This document shows, piece by piece, positions 48,336-60,135 of a stretch of DNA of 64,000 nucleotides. Position 1 is the stretch's first letter. Each line of letters starts with the position of its first letter. Position numbers and translations under genes: made by a program. Source of the stretch: Malachius bipustulatus (taxonomy: Eukaryota > Arthropoda > Insecta > Coleoptera > Melyridae); the NCBI GenBank assembly GCA_910589415.1, contig OU342630.1, positions 62,430,186-62,494,185 of the forward strand, in the 5' to 3' direction. The notes under the pieces were generated by a model, which did not search any database, was not told the DNA's origin, and was given only the letters and a program-made list of their open reading frames with translations.

Positions 48336-51300
48336 ACTCAATAATGCTCTTGTGAAAAAATTACTTTTTCCCATTCAACGTTTTTCCCATTCAACTCAGT
48401 ACATTTTTTTCATCAGTTAACAGAAAACAGAAATTCATTTTTACACTTTTTTGAGGTTTATTATGCAGGGTGAGTTTTTAACTTGAAATTCCAAAATATC
48501 TCGATTAATTTACGAGATAAAATATAATGAGCTTTTTATCCGAGCACTCCACGAATAAAAGATCATGATCAAAATTTTACCATTCTTCGGGGAAATAAAT
48601 TAGTTTTAAAATTATTAATCCCCCTGTCCTCTCTTGCAAAAGGGACGGAGGGGGATACATTTGAAATTAAATAGGAACACATATTTTTTATTGCAGATTC
48701 GGATTTTAAGACTAAAAACAAATGTAGTATGACGCTATCACGTCATGATAAATGGAGCTCTCGTTGACGAAATAAATTTTCTTCAATTTGTCTTTAATCC
48801 AAGAATCTAGAAATTATTTTCTGACAAATTACGTACTTTTAGGCATAAAAAATTCTAAATTCACCCTCCCTCCACCTACAAGAACGGGGGAGTGGGGGAG
48901 CAATTTCGTAAGCATTTTCAACCGTATGGGTTCATATTTATGATTTCAGATTTACCCCTTGCCCAACTTTTTTTTTTTTAATTCCCCTGAGCCTGACCTA
49001 AAAGAAGGAGCCGGCGGGGGGAAGAATTTATTTCCACCGCGAAAGTGTTAAAATTTTGATCATAACCTCTTCGTGTTATGTAAATTCGTAAAGCCCGCGA
49101 TGAGAATTTCAAAATGCAATGAGTACCTACCTATTATACAGGGTGTTATAAGTAAATAAGTACAGTAAATAGGTGCGACAAACTGTTATAGGTTTACTTA
49201 AAAACTGACGATTTATTTATTTTCTCTCAAACCGGTCGAGATATGCAAATGAAATTTGATGGGTGTAAGGAGGAAGTAATTGCGCATTTTTTGACATGCA
49301 ATTAAGAATTTTATGTTCAACAGTGGCGCGCATACGGGTAATGATCTCAATTTTTTTAAAGAAAAAAATGGTACATTGAGTTTCACACTTATCATTTTTC
49401 GAGACAATGGTACCCATGACCAACACCACAAACGTTCAACATGTCCCATCATTTTCGCAGATTTTCAAAATTACCTCGAGCTGATCGAACCAACATTGTT
49501 TGACATTTTTGAAGACTTTCAACTTCTTAATAATAGGTAAAGTTGCAAGTGCATTGCAAGAGACATTGCTAAAGGATCTCCTTGAGTTAGGCGTTCCATA
49601 CTGTACCACAGTCCAGTATCTCTTACAATCAATTCAGAATGACCTCGCGTGCAATGCTTGTATTTAGTTTCATTCTTAAATTAGCCAATAATTAAAAATT
49701 AATTAATTGTTTCCTTTGGGTAACATTTTTTAAAGTTGATATAAGTACCTAAATTATAGTTAATGAAAATTGAAACATTTTGCGTTTAAAAAATTACACG
49801 TTATTAATAATAAACATAGAAACAGTAGCAGCCCACAATAGAGAGTTGCCTGTGCTCTTTGTGTGACAGTAACTCGACAATAAGCTATTTAAATCAACTA
49901 TAGAGAGGATCCGATGGGGTCTAAGGTGAAATCGTGGGGGAGAATCAATGGAGCCGTCATATTCAAGTGCTTCCCTTGAATCGCACTTATCTTTCTACGC
50001 GTTTGAGCAACGGGAACCTTCTTTATCATCGCTACAAGGAGCTGGTTTTAACATGGATTTATGTCGGCAATAATGCTGCCTCGTCTCTAGTCGGTATACT
50101 TTCAGAAAACCTTTATACCTAACTGATCAACATGATGGCCCAGGTCGGCTTTTCAGGACATAGGTTCTCCCTTTTGTTACTTTCTCTGTGCCAAGTAGCT
50201 ACTTAAAGATTAACGCACCCTTATCAAATACCTACTTACACCTTATAAAGAGTCGCTACTTACATTATAACCTATATGGATATAAATTTCCTTATATAGC
50301 TCAACACATGATCAGTACCTGGGATGTACTTTTTTTATGTACTTTTCAGAACAGACAGGATTTAAAATCGATTTATCAGGGGGATATGCATGGTCGAATA
50401 ATATTGAAACAAATAGCTTTAGATTTATTCCAGATTACTTTTATAGAATATTCAGCAATAATTTTTCACGTGTGGCAAACCTATTGGAATAACCTTTTCA
50501 TCCCTCGCCAGAAATAACCAGCGAAATCGATGTCATTGGTCCAATAAATCCTGACTTTATGATTGAACGTTTCACTTCGATGGGTTGTCATGCTTTGTCC
50601 GAAATGCAGGATGCAATGCATTTAGGCCCTGAAGAAAAATTATTATTTCAAATGAAAGGAACATTGAATGATAAATCGGGAATTGGCCTGGAACATTTTT
50701 CAGTCAATATTTCAAGAAGCCGAAACACAACGACAGTCCGGAACATACAGTGAAGAGGGTGGAAATCACTGGAGAGAACCCCACGTACACTTATCTTGTC
50801 AGTTTGCCATTTGAACACGTCTTTCCATGCGAGACAAATGAAACAGTAGCCCGGCTTCGGGAAATCATCCACTCTGCTCGCGTCACACCCCCTCGCAGCC
50901 TCGCAATCGCCGCCTCATTTCAAATTTGTCTTATCGCATACGGAACTCGAGAACTCGAATCGGCGGCGCCACAGTAGATCTTATATCGGTGCAAATATTC
51001 AGTCCCGTTGATTTTTCCATACGCAGAACGATTCTTTATTCAAAAAACGAAAAAGAGGCAACCGACTTTTTAATGCCTTTGTTATATTTTACGTTTATAA
51101 TATTTTGACAGGAAGTAGGAACTAACATTTCTTATGTTATACTCGTATCACAAAAGTATGGTAGGGTATAAAAGTTTTTCGAAGTCGAAAAGTTAAGCCG
51201 TTTAGAACACACACAGTCATTCATTAGAAAGTTATTTTTTCCTAAAATGACCCCAAGAATCGATCGCACCTTTGAATAATAATTAATAGATTCTCTCTCT

Positions 51301-53930
51301 TGATTCAGCTAGTATTTCCGTGGACTGCTTTTGAAAAACAGACAATTTTTACTATACCTCAAACTTTGAACATTATTTGCAAGAATTTATTGGAGGGATT
51401 AGCTACGATATTCCTATAACAATTTTTGCGTAGAATTTCAAGAGTTTAATGTTGAACTTGTCAGATTCCAATAAATGCAAACTATAAAGCTAAAGTATCA
51501 CGTTTATTTCATTACGTAAGCCATATAAGAACCGCAGTGGCTATACACTTGTATGGACTTTCTTTAAAAACTACACAATAGATTTTCTGGTGCTTCTTGT
51601 CGATTTCCTTGAAAATAATGTTTCTTTGTTAGAAGAAAATTATTGTTTCGTACTCATTTTGTTTCTTTAAGAAACTGTTTGTTTCCTTCTTGTTCCGCGA
51701 TTGTTTGTCCATTTCCCCTTCACTGCTTCCCGGAGTATTGGGTTAAAACACGCGAAGTGCATTCCCTACGGTAAGATGAAGGAACAGGTATAGCACTTGG
51801 CCGCTGACCTCAAGTACGCCAGCAGAAATAAGACGAACAGATGAGAGACGTGGTACAGGTACAGAATACTGCGAGAAGAATTGCTGCGAAACTCGCAAAC
51901 TATGAGGAAGTAAGAAACTTATATCTTTAGAAACATTTATTCATTGTTTATTTGTACTTTACAACTTTGATAGTTATTATTGTTCACAGCTGATATTACT
52001 GAAACGGCTTAAATAGAGATTTGAAATAAACTAATTGCTTATTGTATTTATTAATTATTAGATTATTCCTCCACCCCTCAAGTGATATAAAACCATAGTT
52101 TACCTTTATTGTCGTTACGTATAACCATGGAAATGAACGTATGCCAAGACCATAATTTCAGTAGTTTTTAAGAAAAACGGAGTTTTTAGCAAGTCAAGTT
52201 TGCTTAAATTTTCAAAAATGGCATGTTATTGTATTCAGAACAAAGTCAGTAATGTTGCCGATGAAAAAAAAAGTTAACGGTGCAATAATAATAAAAAAAA
52301 AACAGCAGAGAATGATTACTTGGACGTTGAAAGGCGTAAAGCTGTATTGAGGGTGCAGTCGCAAAGCCTTGTAATTTCCCGAATTTCATTTTCTTCTGTT
52401 TTGAAATATCTATTGATAAAGAAATCTTGGGACACCCTGTAATAAATATTTTATCAAAATTTAAGAAATGGAATGAAAACTTGATTCTATCGTTTCACGT
52501 TTATTTTTTGACAAGTCTAAATTTTTTGGGTTATTTTCAAGGGTAGCCTGGAGATACAGACTTAACTTCAAAATAAGCAAAATCGTCATAGCAGCGTCTT
52601 TGGATTCCTAGGCTTACGGTTCTTATAGATTTCTATTTATGGCTGTGTAAAGTAAAACGACGTAATACTCTCTGGGAATGCTGACTTATGTTAGTGGTTA
52701 CAAGAAAATCCTGGTATGAAACTACAGGGGTGACATGTTCCTTTTAACAACCTTGCAGTGAAAAACCTGTCTACAGAGTTTATTATTATTATTATTTCCA
52801 AGCAGTTTTTGTTATTTTGTTAGGAAAGTTAGGACTAAAGCAAAGGTAAGTACCTACACTGAATTTTCTAGAGATTCTAAAATTATTATTTATATTAATT
52901 CAAGTTAAGACATGATAAAAATACGATAAACATTCGTAAGAGTATAAATTGACCTGTTTTTGAGTTACCTACACAAGCAAATTAATATTGCAGCCTAAAG
53001 AGAGGGTAATCCGAGGATCAAAAGCTTTAAGTACCTACATTCAAACTTCTACCATGCGATGAACATCGATTTATTAGTCCAAGTAAAAAAATAACAGATC
53101 TGTCATTGAGGTGAAGTGGTGAAATTTTCATGATGTACAAGCCGGTCATTGACGTCCCGGAAGAAATTGATCAGTTTGTAACTTTTTGCGTGCAGTCAAT
53201 CAATTTTTACTCGATAACATGATAAAAAATTAGAAGCAGTCACGTCTATCCCTGCTGCAATAAATAACTGGAGCCGAAATCAATGTCGAACTTCGGGACG
53301 GGGAGCAGATTTGTGTCAGGACTCTTATCTTCCTGTCGGACATGGACACTCTAGAGGGGAGACGGTTTTTGACGAACGCTGTTATCGTAGAATGTTCACC
53401 CAACAACGAGATCGGTTACATTGGACGTCACTCCACTTTACATGATAGCATTATTTAGTAGTAGGTAGGTAAGTATGGGAAGTTAATTACTTATTTTTTA
53501 TCCATTTCTAAAAATAAAATTTCTAAATCCAAACAATGAAAGAGTTGAACATCAATTTGAAAACAGCTATTTTTTTATTCTAATGTTCCTAGTTTTATCG
53601 TTTTATAGTAATTAAAATTATTACTTATACTTTTATTTATTTATACAGGACGATCTACAATTATGTGTAAGCAAATTACACAAAAGTGGTCTGCATGACA
53701 TATGAAACAAAAAACTGTTACACACTTTGGTTTTTTATACATTTTTTATTTGATCTTTCACATTTTTTTAGCAACGAAAGTTGAAATGCATAAATTCATA
53801 AATTTTAAATATCGACCATTCCCGATAAAAAGTGAAGTTCTCGTCGTAACTAACTTAGATTTTTTAATGGCAAGCATAAGGTCCCAAATTTAAGCATTAT
53901 AATAGATACAGCTTTGTATTAAACAGACGA
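48336..53930. other. Intronic DNA with scattered TE ends
   Basis: Besides the inverted repeat at its left, it has lone termini at about 49137 (TACAGGGTGTTATAAG) and about 52429 (GGGACACCCTGTA). The 50.5-51.0 kb open frames are longer and GC-richer than average but match nothing recognisable and lack splice-bounded reading. No gene is called. Confidence 0.4.
48472..49148. repeat. Diverged inverted-repeat element
   Basis: The left block GATCATGATCAAAATTTTAC...CGGGGAAATAAATT mirrors the right block (read on the other strand: TTATGATCAAAATTTTAACA...GGTGGAAATAAATT). The ends are TGCAGGGTGAG and an inverted CCTGTATAAT-like sequence. The inner part holds G/C-rich blocks. Non-coding. Confidence 0.5.
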
Positions 53931-54094
53931 CGAGAATCTTCCATCTATTTTCGAGCTCATCAATGATATTTTCGCGCTTTTTTCTGTTTCGAGCTTCCAT
54001 CAGCGTTTTCCGGAAAAAGGAAAAAAAAATTTTGGAATGGTCACATTACACCTGGCATTTTAAAATTCAATATACAGTGTGTATACTACTTATT

Positions 54095-54540
54095 GAATAA
54101 AATTAATAATTCAGTGAAACAATATTTTTGAGGAAAAAGCTCGGACACGTAAATTTTAATTTTCTATTTGGCATCTTTTAAGCTTCAACTTGATTTTTTC
54201 CCTTACCCTTCCCCCACTATTTTGGGCTTTTTTAATGACAGCCTACCGTTTTTGGGCTGGAAGTTCATAGTGCGGATTTTTCTGAGTATTAGGACACCTC
54301 CGAAGTGGGGTAACTGTTAATAGCTTTTATACAGGATATACAGGATGATTAATTATTGTAAATTGAAAATGAAATAGGTACTCTTTCTTTTGTGGAATAA
54401 AATTCATCATTCGGAAAAAGCGGTAGGGACAAAAATTCTAATTAAGGCTCAGAAGTTGCCAAGTAAAAAATTAAAGCTTATTTGTCCGAGCTTTTTCTCG
54501 AAAATATTTTTCCTTTTAATTATGAATTTTATTCCAAAAA
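54095..54540. repeat. Short inverted-repeat element within the array's left edge
   Basis: GAATAAAATT...GAGGAAAAAGCTCGGACA at the left mirrors TGTCCGAGCTTTTTCTCGAAAA...AATTTTATTCC at the right. A second GGAATAAAATTCATCATTC copy lies at about 54394. Confidence 0.55.
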
Positions 54541-55751
54541 AAAAAACACCTACTAACTGTATAAAAAAACAAATAGCGCAAGAATTGCAAGCTAATTGCG
54601 AGCTCTTTGATGGGATTTTCAAGCTATCTCTGTCCAAGTCTCTAGCTTTTGTTATATTCGGGAAAATCGATAAAAACCGTTTTTTGTGCAAGGAAGATTT
54701 GACCTAAATTGGGAAACAACGTAGGTACTCTTACAAAAAACAAAACTCACAGGTATTTCTAAATATTTTTGAGCTCTTCAATCAATAACGAAATTTTTGT
54801 CAAATCCAAGCACGCAAAGAAGTTTTTCTCAATTTTCGTGAAAACGATGCGAAAATAATTGGTCGAAACTCTTTTGCTTATTCTTTTTCGTGGCAGTTCG
54901 CAGGGTAAATTTTAAGTTAAAAGTATAGCACGCAAAAGGAGTTTTTCTCGGTTTTCTGGAAAAATGACGAAAGCTAGGGACAGCTCGAAAGTCCCATCGA
55001 AGACCTCGAAGATAGTTAAAAATTTCCGTGATTTTTATTTTTTGCAGTAGTTCGTAGTGTTAATTTCAAGTTCAAATCCTTCCACCCAAAAGGAGTTTTT
55101 CTTGTTTTCCCGGAAAATGACGAATACTAGAAACAGCTTAAAAATTCCATTGCTTGAAAATAGCTTGATAATTCTTATGATTTTCGCATTTTGCGGTAGT
55201 ATTTACGTAGTTTCCAATTTAAGCTTATATCCTAGCAGGCAAAAGGAGTTTTCCTCGATTTTTCGGAAAATGACGAAAGCTAGAGACAGCTCTAAAATCC
55301 CATCGAAGAGCTCGAGAGACCTCAAAATTCCTGTGCTTGTCATATTATGCGGTAGTTCGTAGTTTGCAATTTAAGCTTCCCAAATAATAGCACGCAAAAG
55401 GAGTTTTCCTCTATTTTTAGGAAAATAACGTAAGTATAGCTCAAAAGTTTACTTGAAAAGTTCGAAAATAGTTTGAAATTTCTTGTGCTTTTCGCATTTT
55501 TCGGTAGTTCGTGGTTTTGAATTTAAGCTCAAATCTGTATTTTTTATCGATTTTCCGGAAAAAGACTAGAAGGCTTGGAAATCCCATCGAGCTTGAAAAA
55601 AGCTCGAAATTCCTGTGCTTTTCGTATTTTGCGGTAGTTCGTAGTTTCCAATTAAGCTCAAATCCTAGCACGCAAAAGAAGTTTTCCTCGATTTTTCGGA
55701 AAATTACGAAAGCTATAGAAAACTCAAAAATTCCATCAAACAGCTCGAAAA

Positions 55752-56633
55752 TACAGGGTGTCCCAGCTTATTCGAAGCGGTCTCTGTAGGCCAAACGATG
55801 TACTTTTTCAAAAAACTTTTTGAAAATTCAAGTACAGGATCACAATGGCCATAATTTAAAATTATTTTGGAGTATACAGAGTGTCCCATATGAGAGTGGC
55901 ATATCAAAGTTATGTTTTTTTAAATGGAATGCTCCTATGTTATTGCATGTTAAGATTGTCTGAGAAGAGAAAATAAGATTGGCTTTTACAGTTGGTGTTT
56001 AAATTCAGAAGTTTTTGAGTTATAAAGAAGTAAAAATCGTCACTTTTAAAGTTTAAGGCCCTGTACAACGAGAACGCCCGAAGATAGAGAAAAACGGCTT
56101 ACATGTCCCTATTTTAACTTTTTATGTACTATCCTATGGTGTAGAAACATTTGTGCTTTCTTTGATTTTTTTATTTGGCGACGCGTGGAGAAATCTCAGA
56201 ATTTTTCAAATTTTTTATCACCCTGTACAAACACTTCATCTACATCATAGGATAGTACATGAAAAGTTAAAATAGGGACATGTAAGCCGTTTTTCTCTAT
56301 CTTCAGCCGTTCTCGTTGTACAGGGCCTTGAACTTGAAAAATGACGATTTTCACTTGTTTATAACTCAAAAACTTCTGAATTTAAACACCAACTGAAAAA
56401 GCCAATCTTATTTTCTCTTCTCAGACAATCTAAAAATGCAATAACATAGGAGCATTTCATTTAAAAAAAACATAACTTTGATATGCCACTCTCATATGGG
56501 ACACTTTGTATACTCCAAAATAATTTTAAATTATGGCCATTGTAATCCTGTACTTGAATTTTCAAATTTTTTTTGAAAAAAATCAATCGTTTGGCCTACA
56601 GAGACCGCTTCGAATAAGCTGGGACACCCTGTA
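55752..56633. mobile_element. Palindromic element, shared-core family, copy B (882 bp)
   Basis: Complete ends TACAGGGTGTCCCAGCTTAT and inverse. It interrupts an array unit: CTCGAAAA on the left and TAGCTTGAAAATTCTTG on the right join to the normal unit, which gives an empty site. The two arms are near-identical. Non-coding. Confidence 0.9.
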
Positions 56634-57415
56634 TAGCTTGAAAATTCTTGTGCTTTTCGCATTTTTTCGGTAGTATATGTAGTTTCCAATTTCAGCTTGA
56701 ATTCTAGTACGCGAAGGAGTTTTTATCGATTTTCCGGAAAATGACGAAAGCTACAACAGACAGTTCTAAATTCCATTAAAGAGCTCAAAAATAGCTTGAA
56801 AATTCTTATGCTTTTCTCATTTTGCATGATATAGTAGCTACTTACGTAGTTTCCAATTTAAATTTAAATTCTACAACGCAAAAAGGAGTTTTCGATTGAT
56901 TTTCCGGAAAGTGACAAAAGCTACAGACAGCTTGAAAATTCCATCGAAAAGCTCGATGGCTTCTTGCACTTTTTGTTTTTTTGCGATAGTTTGTAGTGTC
57001 AATTTCAAGTTCAAATCCTAGCACGCAAAAAGAGCTCTTCTTGATTTTCCGAAAAATGACGAAAGCTAGTATAGACACAGCTCGAAAGTTTCACTGAAAA
57101 GCTTGAAATAGTTTGAAATTTCTGTAGGTATTAGGTTTCTTTTGCGAGATTAATTACGTAGTATCATTGAGTTTTTCTCCATTTTCCATCAATGACAAGA
57201 GATAGGGACAGCTTAAAAATTCCTTTGAAGAGCTCTATGAAACCTGTTTTATCTATAAAGTAAATTTATATAATATGTCAAGTAGTGTAGTATGAGCGTT
57301 ACAAAAAATAATTTCCAGATTTTCCGGAAAACCTAGAAACATCTCGAAAATACCATGAACGAGCTCGAAAGTAGCTTGAAAATACCTCGTCATCAGTTTT
57401 TCGGTTTACTTATTT

Positions 57416-59254
57416 TTTACAAAGCAGTTACATTTGAGATCTGACAGTTAAATCATTGAATTAGGATTTTTTTCAAGCTTTATTAATGGATCAAAAATAC
57501 AATGACCATCATAAGAAATAACAAAGTTTGACGGTTGCTCAAAATTTATGAGCTGTCGTAATTTTTTTGTTAAAGTCACATTCTATTGACTGTAAGTAAT
57601 CGGTAATACAAACATTAAGTTTTATTGAACAGTTTTTTGCTTGACGAAAATATGACGTCAGTGCAGATGCGGCTTTCAATGTGCAAGTTTTACATTATTT
57701 TTCTACACTAAACTTTAAAATAATCTCTATAGGTACAATTGTATATTGTATATTGTTTTCTTGTCGTAATTCTCATCTGAAGAAGTAAATAATTAGTTTA
57801 TAGACCAGGTCATTAAAAATATCAGGGACGAAACCCAGTCTGCTTTCCATTATTCAATAAACCACCATCGACAATAGGTACACGTAATCGTACATCGCAT
57901 ATCAATTAATCATTAGTATATATATGTATGTCGAAGTGGAGAGAAGTGGTAGGACACACATAATATCGCACTGCTAACGCATACATTGCTTTATTTATAC
58001 GACGCGCTAATGGCGTTATAAAGGATAATGTCCTGGAGGATTGACATGCAACGGAAACAGGCTTCTCATGTCGGGCATATCCTATTACAAGGTACCGGCA
58101 ATGGTGGGAGTGGCCCTTACATCCTGTAATTCGGATTAATGTCTTTACATGTTAAATTTCTCACTATAACTCCGACCTGATAACAGGCAGTCATCAGGCA
58201 TAAATACCTAATCATAATCGTTTATTGCATTCCGTCAGAGCTTCAGATTCATGCTTCGATCTAGCTCTACACATCAATTGCAGTCTTTTAATAAAGCTGC
58301 CACTTTGAGGGTGACAACAAACTGAAAACGTTCAGGTGTCATGATGCATGTAAATTAAACTTTGTTAAATACCTAGCTAGTGCTAGCAGGATTATTTGCT
58401 TTTATTAAGCAGAGGATGTCTTTGATGGCTTCAGTTGATAATTTGATGAAGAGGCGTTTTCTAATATAGTAGCAACTAATACAGTCCTGGAAAGCTTTCT
58501 CATGCAGTACTTCGGATTTCAAAAGATTCTTGAGTCTTGTTTTCTTTGCATTTCTTAACAACAATGCATACATTCAGCTCGTTTAGATCGCAATATTCAG
58601 ACAAGGGCAGAATTGCTTTTGCCGTGTTCTATGATAATAACAGTAAAGTGTCTTTATTGTACTGTCATTTACAATAGTAGGTAGGTATCTATTATACAAA
58701 TTTAAAGAGGCGAAATAATGTACTTCAGCTTCTCCTCTTTACCACCTTATCATATTGAATGTTTTAGAGTATGATATGATGAGTTATATTTTTGCTATCG
58801 GTTTTCGAGATAGAGGGTATCAAAAAATATTCTTTTTCAGTTTTTTGACTATATCTCAGGAAATGTCTTATTAATTTATTATCATACGGCAGGGGCGGAG
58901 ATTTTAGGGCTGCTTCAGATTTTTTGCCAGTGTAGAAGTTTGCCACTAACTTCCACGATAGGTACTGGAAAAATTGACATTTTCAAATCATATTTTAGAC
59001 CGCCAATGTTTTTTTTCATATAAATGGTGCTCATGGTCAAAAGCTCTATAACGTGAAGCGTTTTCGAGAAAACCGGCATTTTTTGATTAAAAAAAAAAAC
59101 ACGAAAAGCATAAAAGTAGCAACATGTGGTTGTGAACAAAACAATTTTTTTTTTTTTAACAATAAAACACCATTTTATACTTTTTTGAATTTTTTTTGAT
59201 AATAATTATTATAGTTTCCCTGCCACATGAAAAACGTTTAATTAGAGGTCAAAA
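57416..59254. other. Intronic DNA, nothing identified
   Basis: AT-rich. A slightly GC-richer tract lies at about 57950-58200. The short open frames here lack support. Confidence 0.4.
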
Positions 59255-60135
59255 TACAGGGTGTCCCAGCTTATTCGAAGCGGTCTCTGTAGGCCAAACG
59301 ATGGATTTTTTCCAAAAAAATTTTGCAAATTCAAGTACAGAATCACAATGGCCATTATTTAAAATTATTTTGGGGTATACAGAGTGTTCCATATGACAGT
59401 GGCATATCAAAGTTATGTTTTTTTAAATGGAATGCTTCTATGTTATTGCATATTTAGATTGTCTGAGAAGAGTAAATGAGATTGGCTTTTACAGTTGGTG
59501 TTTAAATTCAGAAGTTTTTGAGTTATAAACAAGTGAAAATCGTCATTTTTCAAGTTCAAGGCACTGTACAACGAAAACGGCTCAAGATAGAGAAAAACGG
59601 CTTACATGTCCCTGTTTTACTTTTTTATGTACTATCCTATTATGTAGATAAAATGTTTATACAGGGTGATAAAAAATTTGAAAAATTGTGAGATTTCTCC
59701 ACGCGTCGTCAAATAATAAAATCAAAGAAAGTACAAATGTTTCTATACCATAAGATAGTACATAAAAAGTTAAAATAGGGACATGTAGGCCGTTTTTCTC
59801 TATCTTGATCCGTTTTCGTTGTACAGGGTCTTAACCTTGAAAAATTATGATTTTCACTTGTTTATAACTCAAAAACTTCTGAATTTAAACACCAACTGTA
59901 AAAGCCAATCTTATTTTCTCTTCTCAGACAATCTAAAAATGCAATAACATAGGAGCATTCCATTAAAAAAAACATAACTATGATATGCCACTGTCATATG
60001 GGACAGTCTGTATACTCCAAAATAATTTTAAATTATGGCCATTGTGATTCTGTACTTGAATTTTCAAAAAGTTTTTTGAAAAAGTTCATCGTTCGGCCTA
60101 CAGAGACCGCTTCGAATAAGCTGGGACACCCTGTA
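59255..60135. mobile_element. Palindromic element, shared-core family, copy C (881 bp)
   Basis: Same ends and arms as copy B, with scattered substitutions. The centre lies near 59695. Confidence 0.9.

Larger units (their letters stand above)
53935..57415. repeat. Diverged tandem-repeat array, unit about 150 bp, interrupted by a palindromic element
   Basis: Recurring unit hallmarks are TTTTCCGGAAAATGACGAAAGC, AGCTCGAAAAT, a CTTGTGCTTTTCGCATTTTG-like block, GCGGTAGTTCGTAGTTT, and AGCACGCAAAAGGAGTTTT. The GGAAAATGACG-type landmark falls near 54959, 55101, 55265, 55421, 55553, 55697, 56735, 56904 and 57048. After subtracting the 882-bp insertion this gives spacings of about 130-170 bp. Units differ strongly, so the array is old. 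It is not coding; apparent frames are translations of the repeat. Confidence 0.8.

Noticed and set aside
50559..50977. Two overlapping open frames in a GC-richer tract
   Set aside because: No recognised domain, no splice-bounded exon, and the frames differ in phase.
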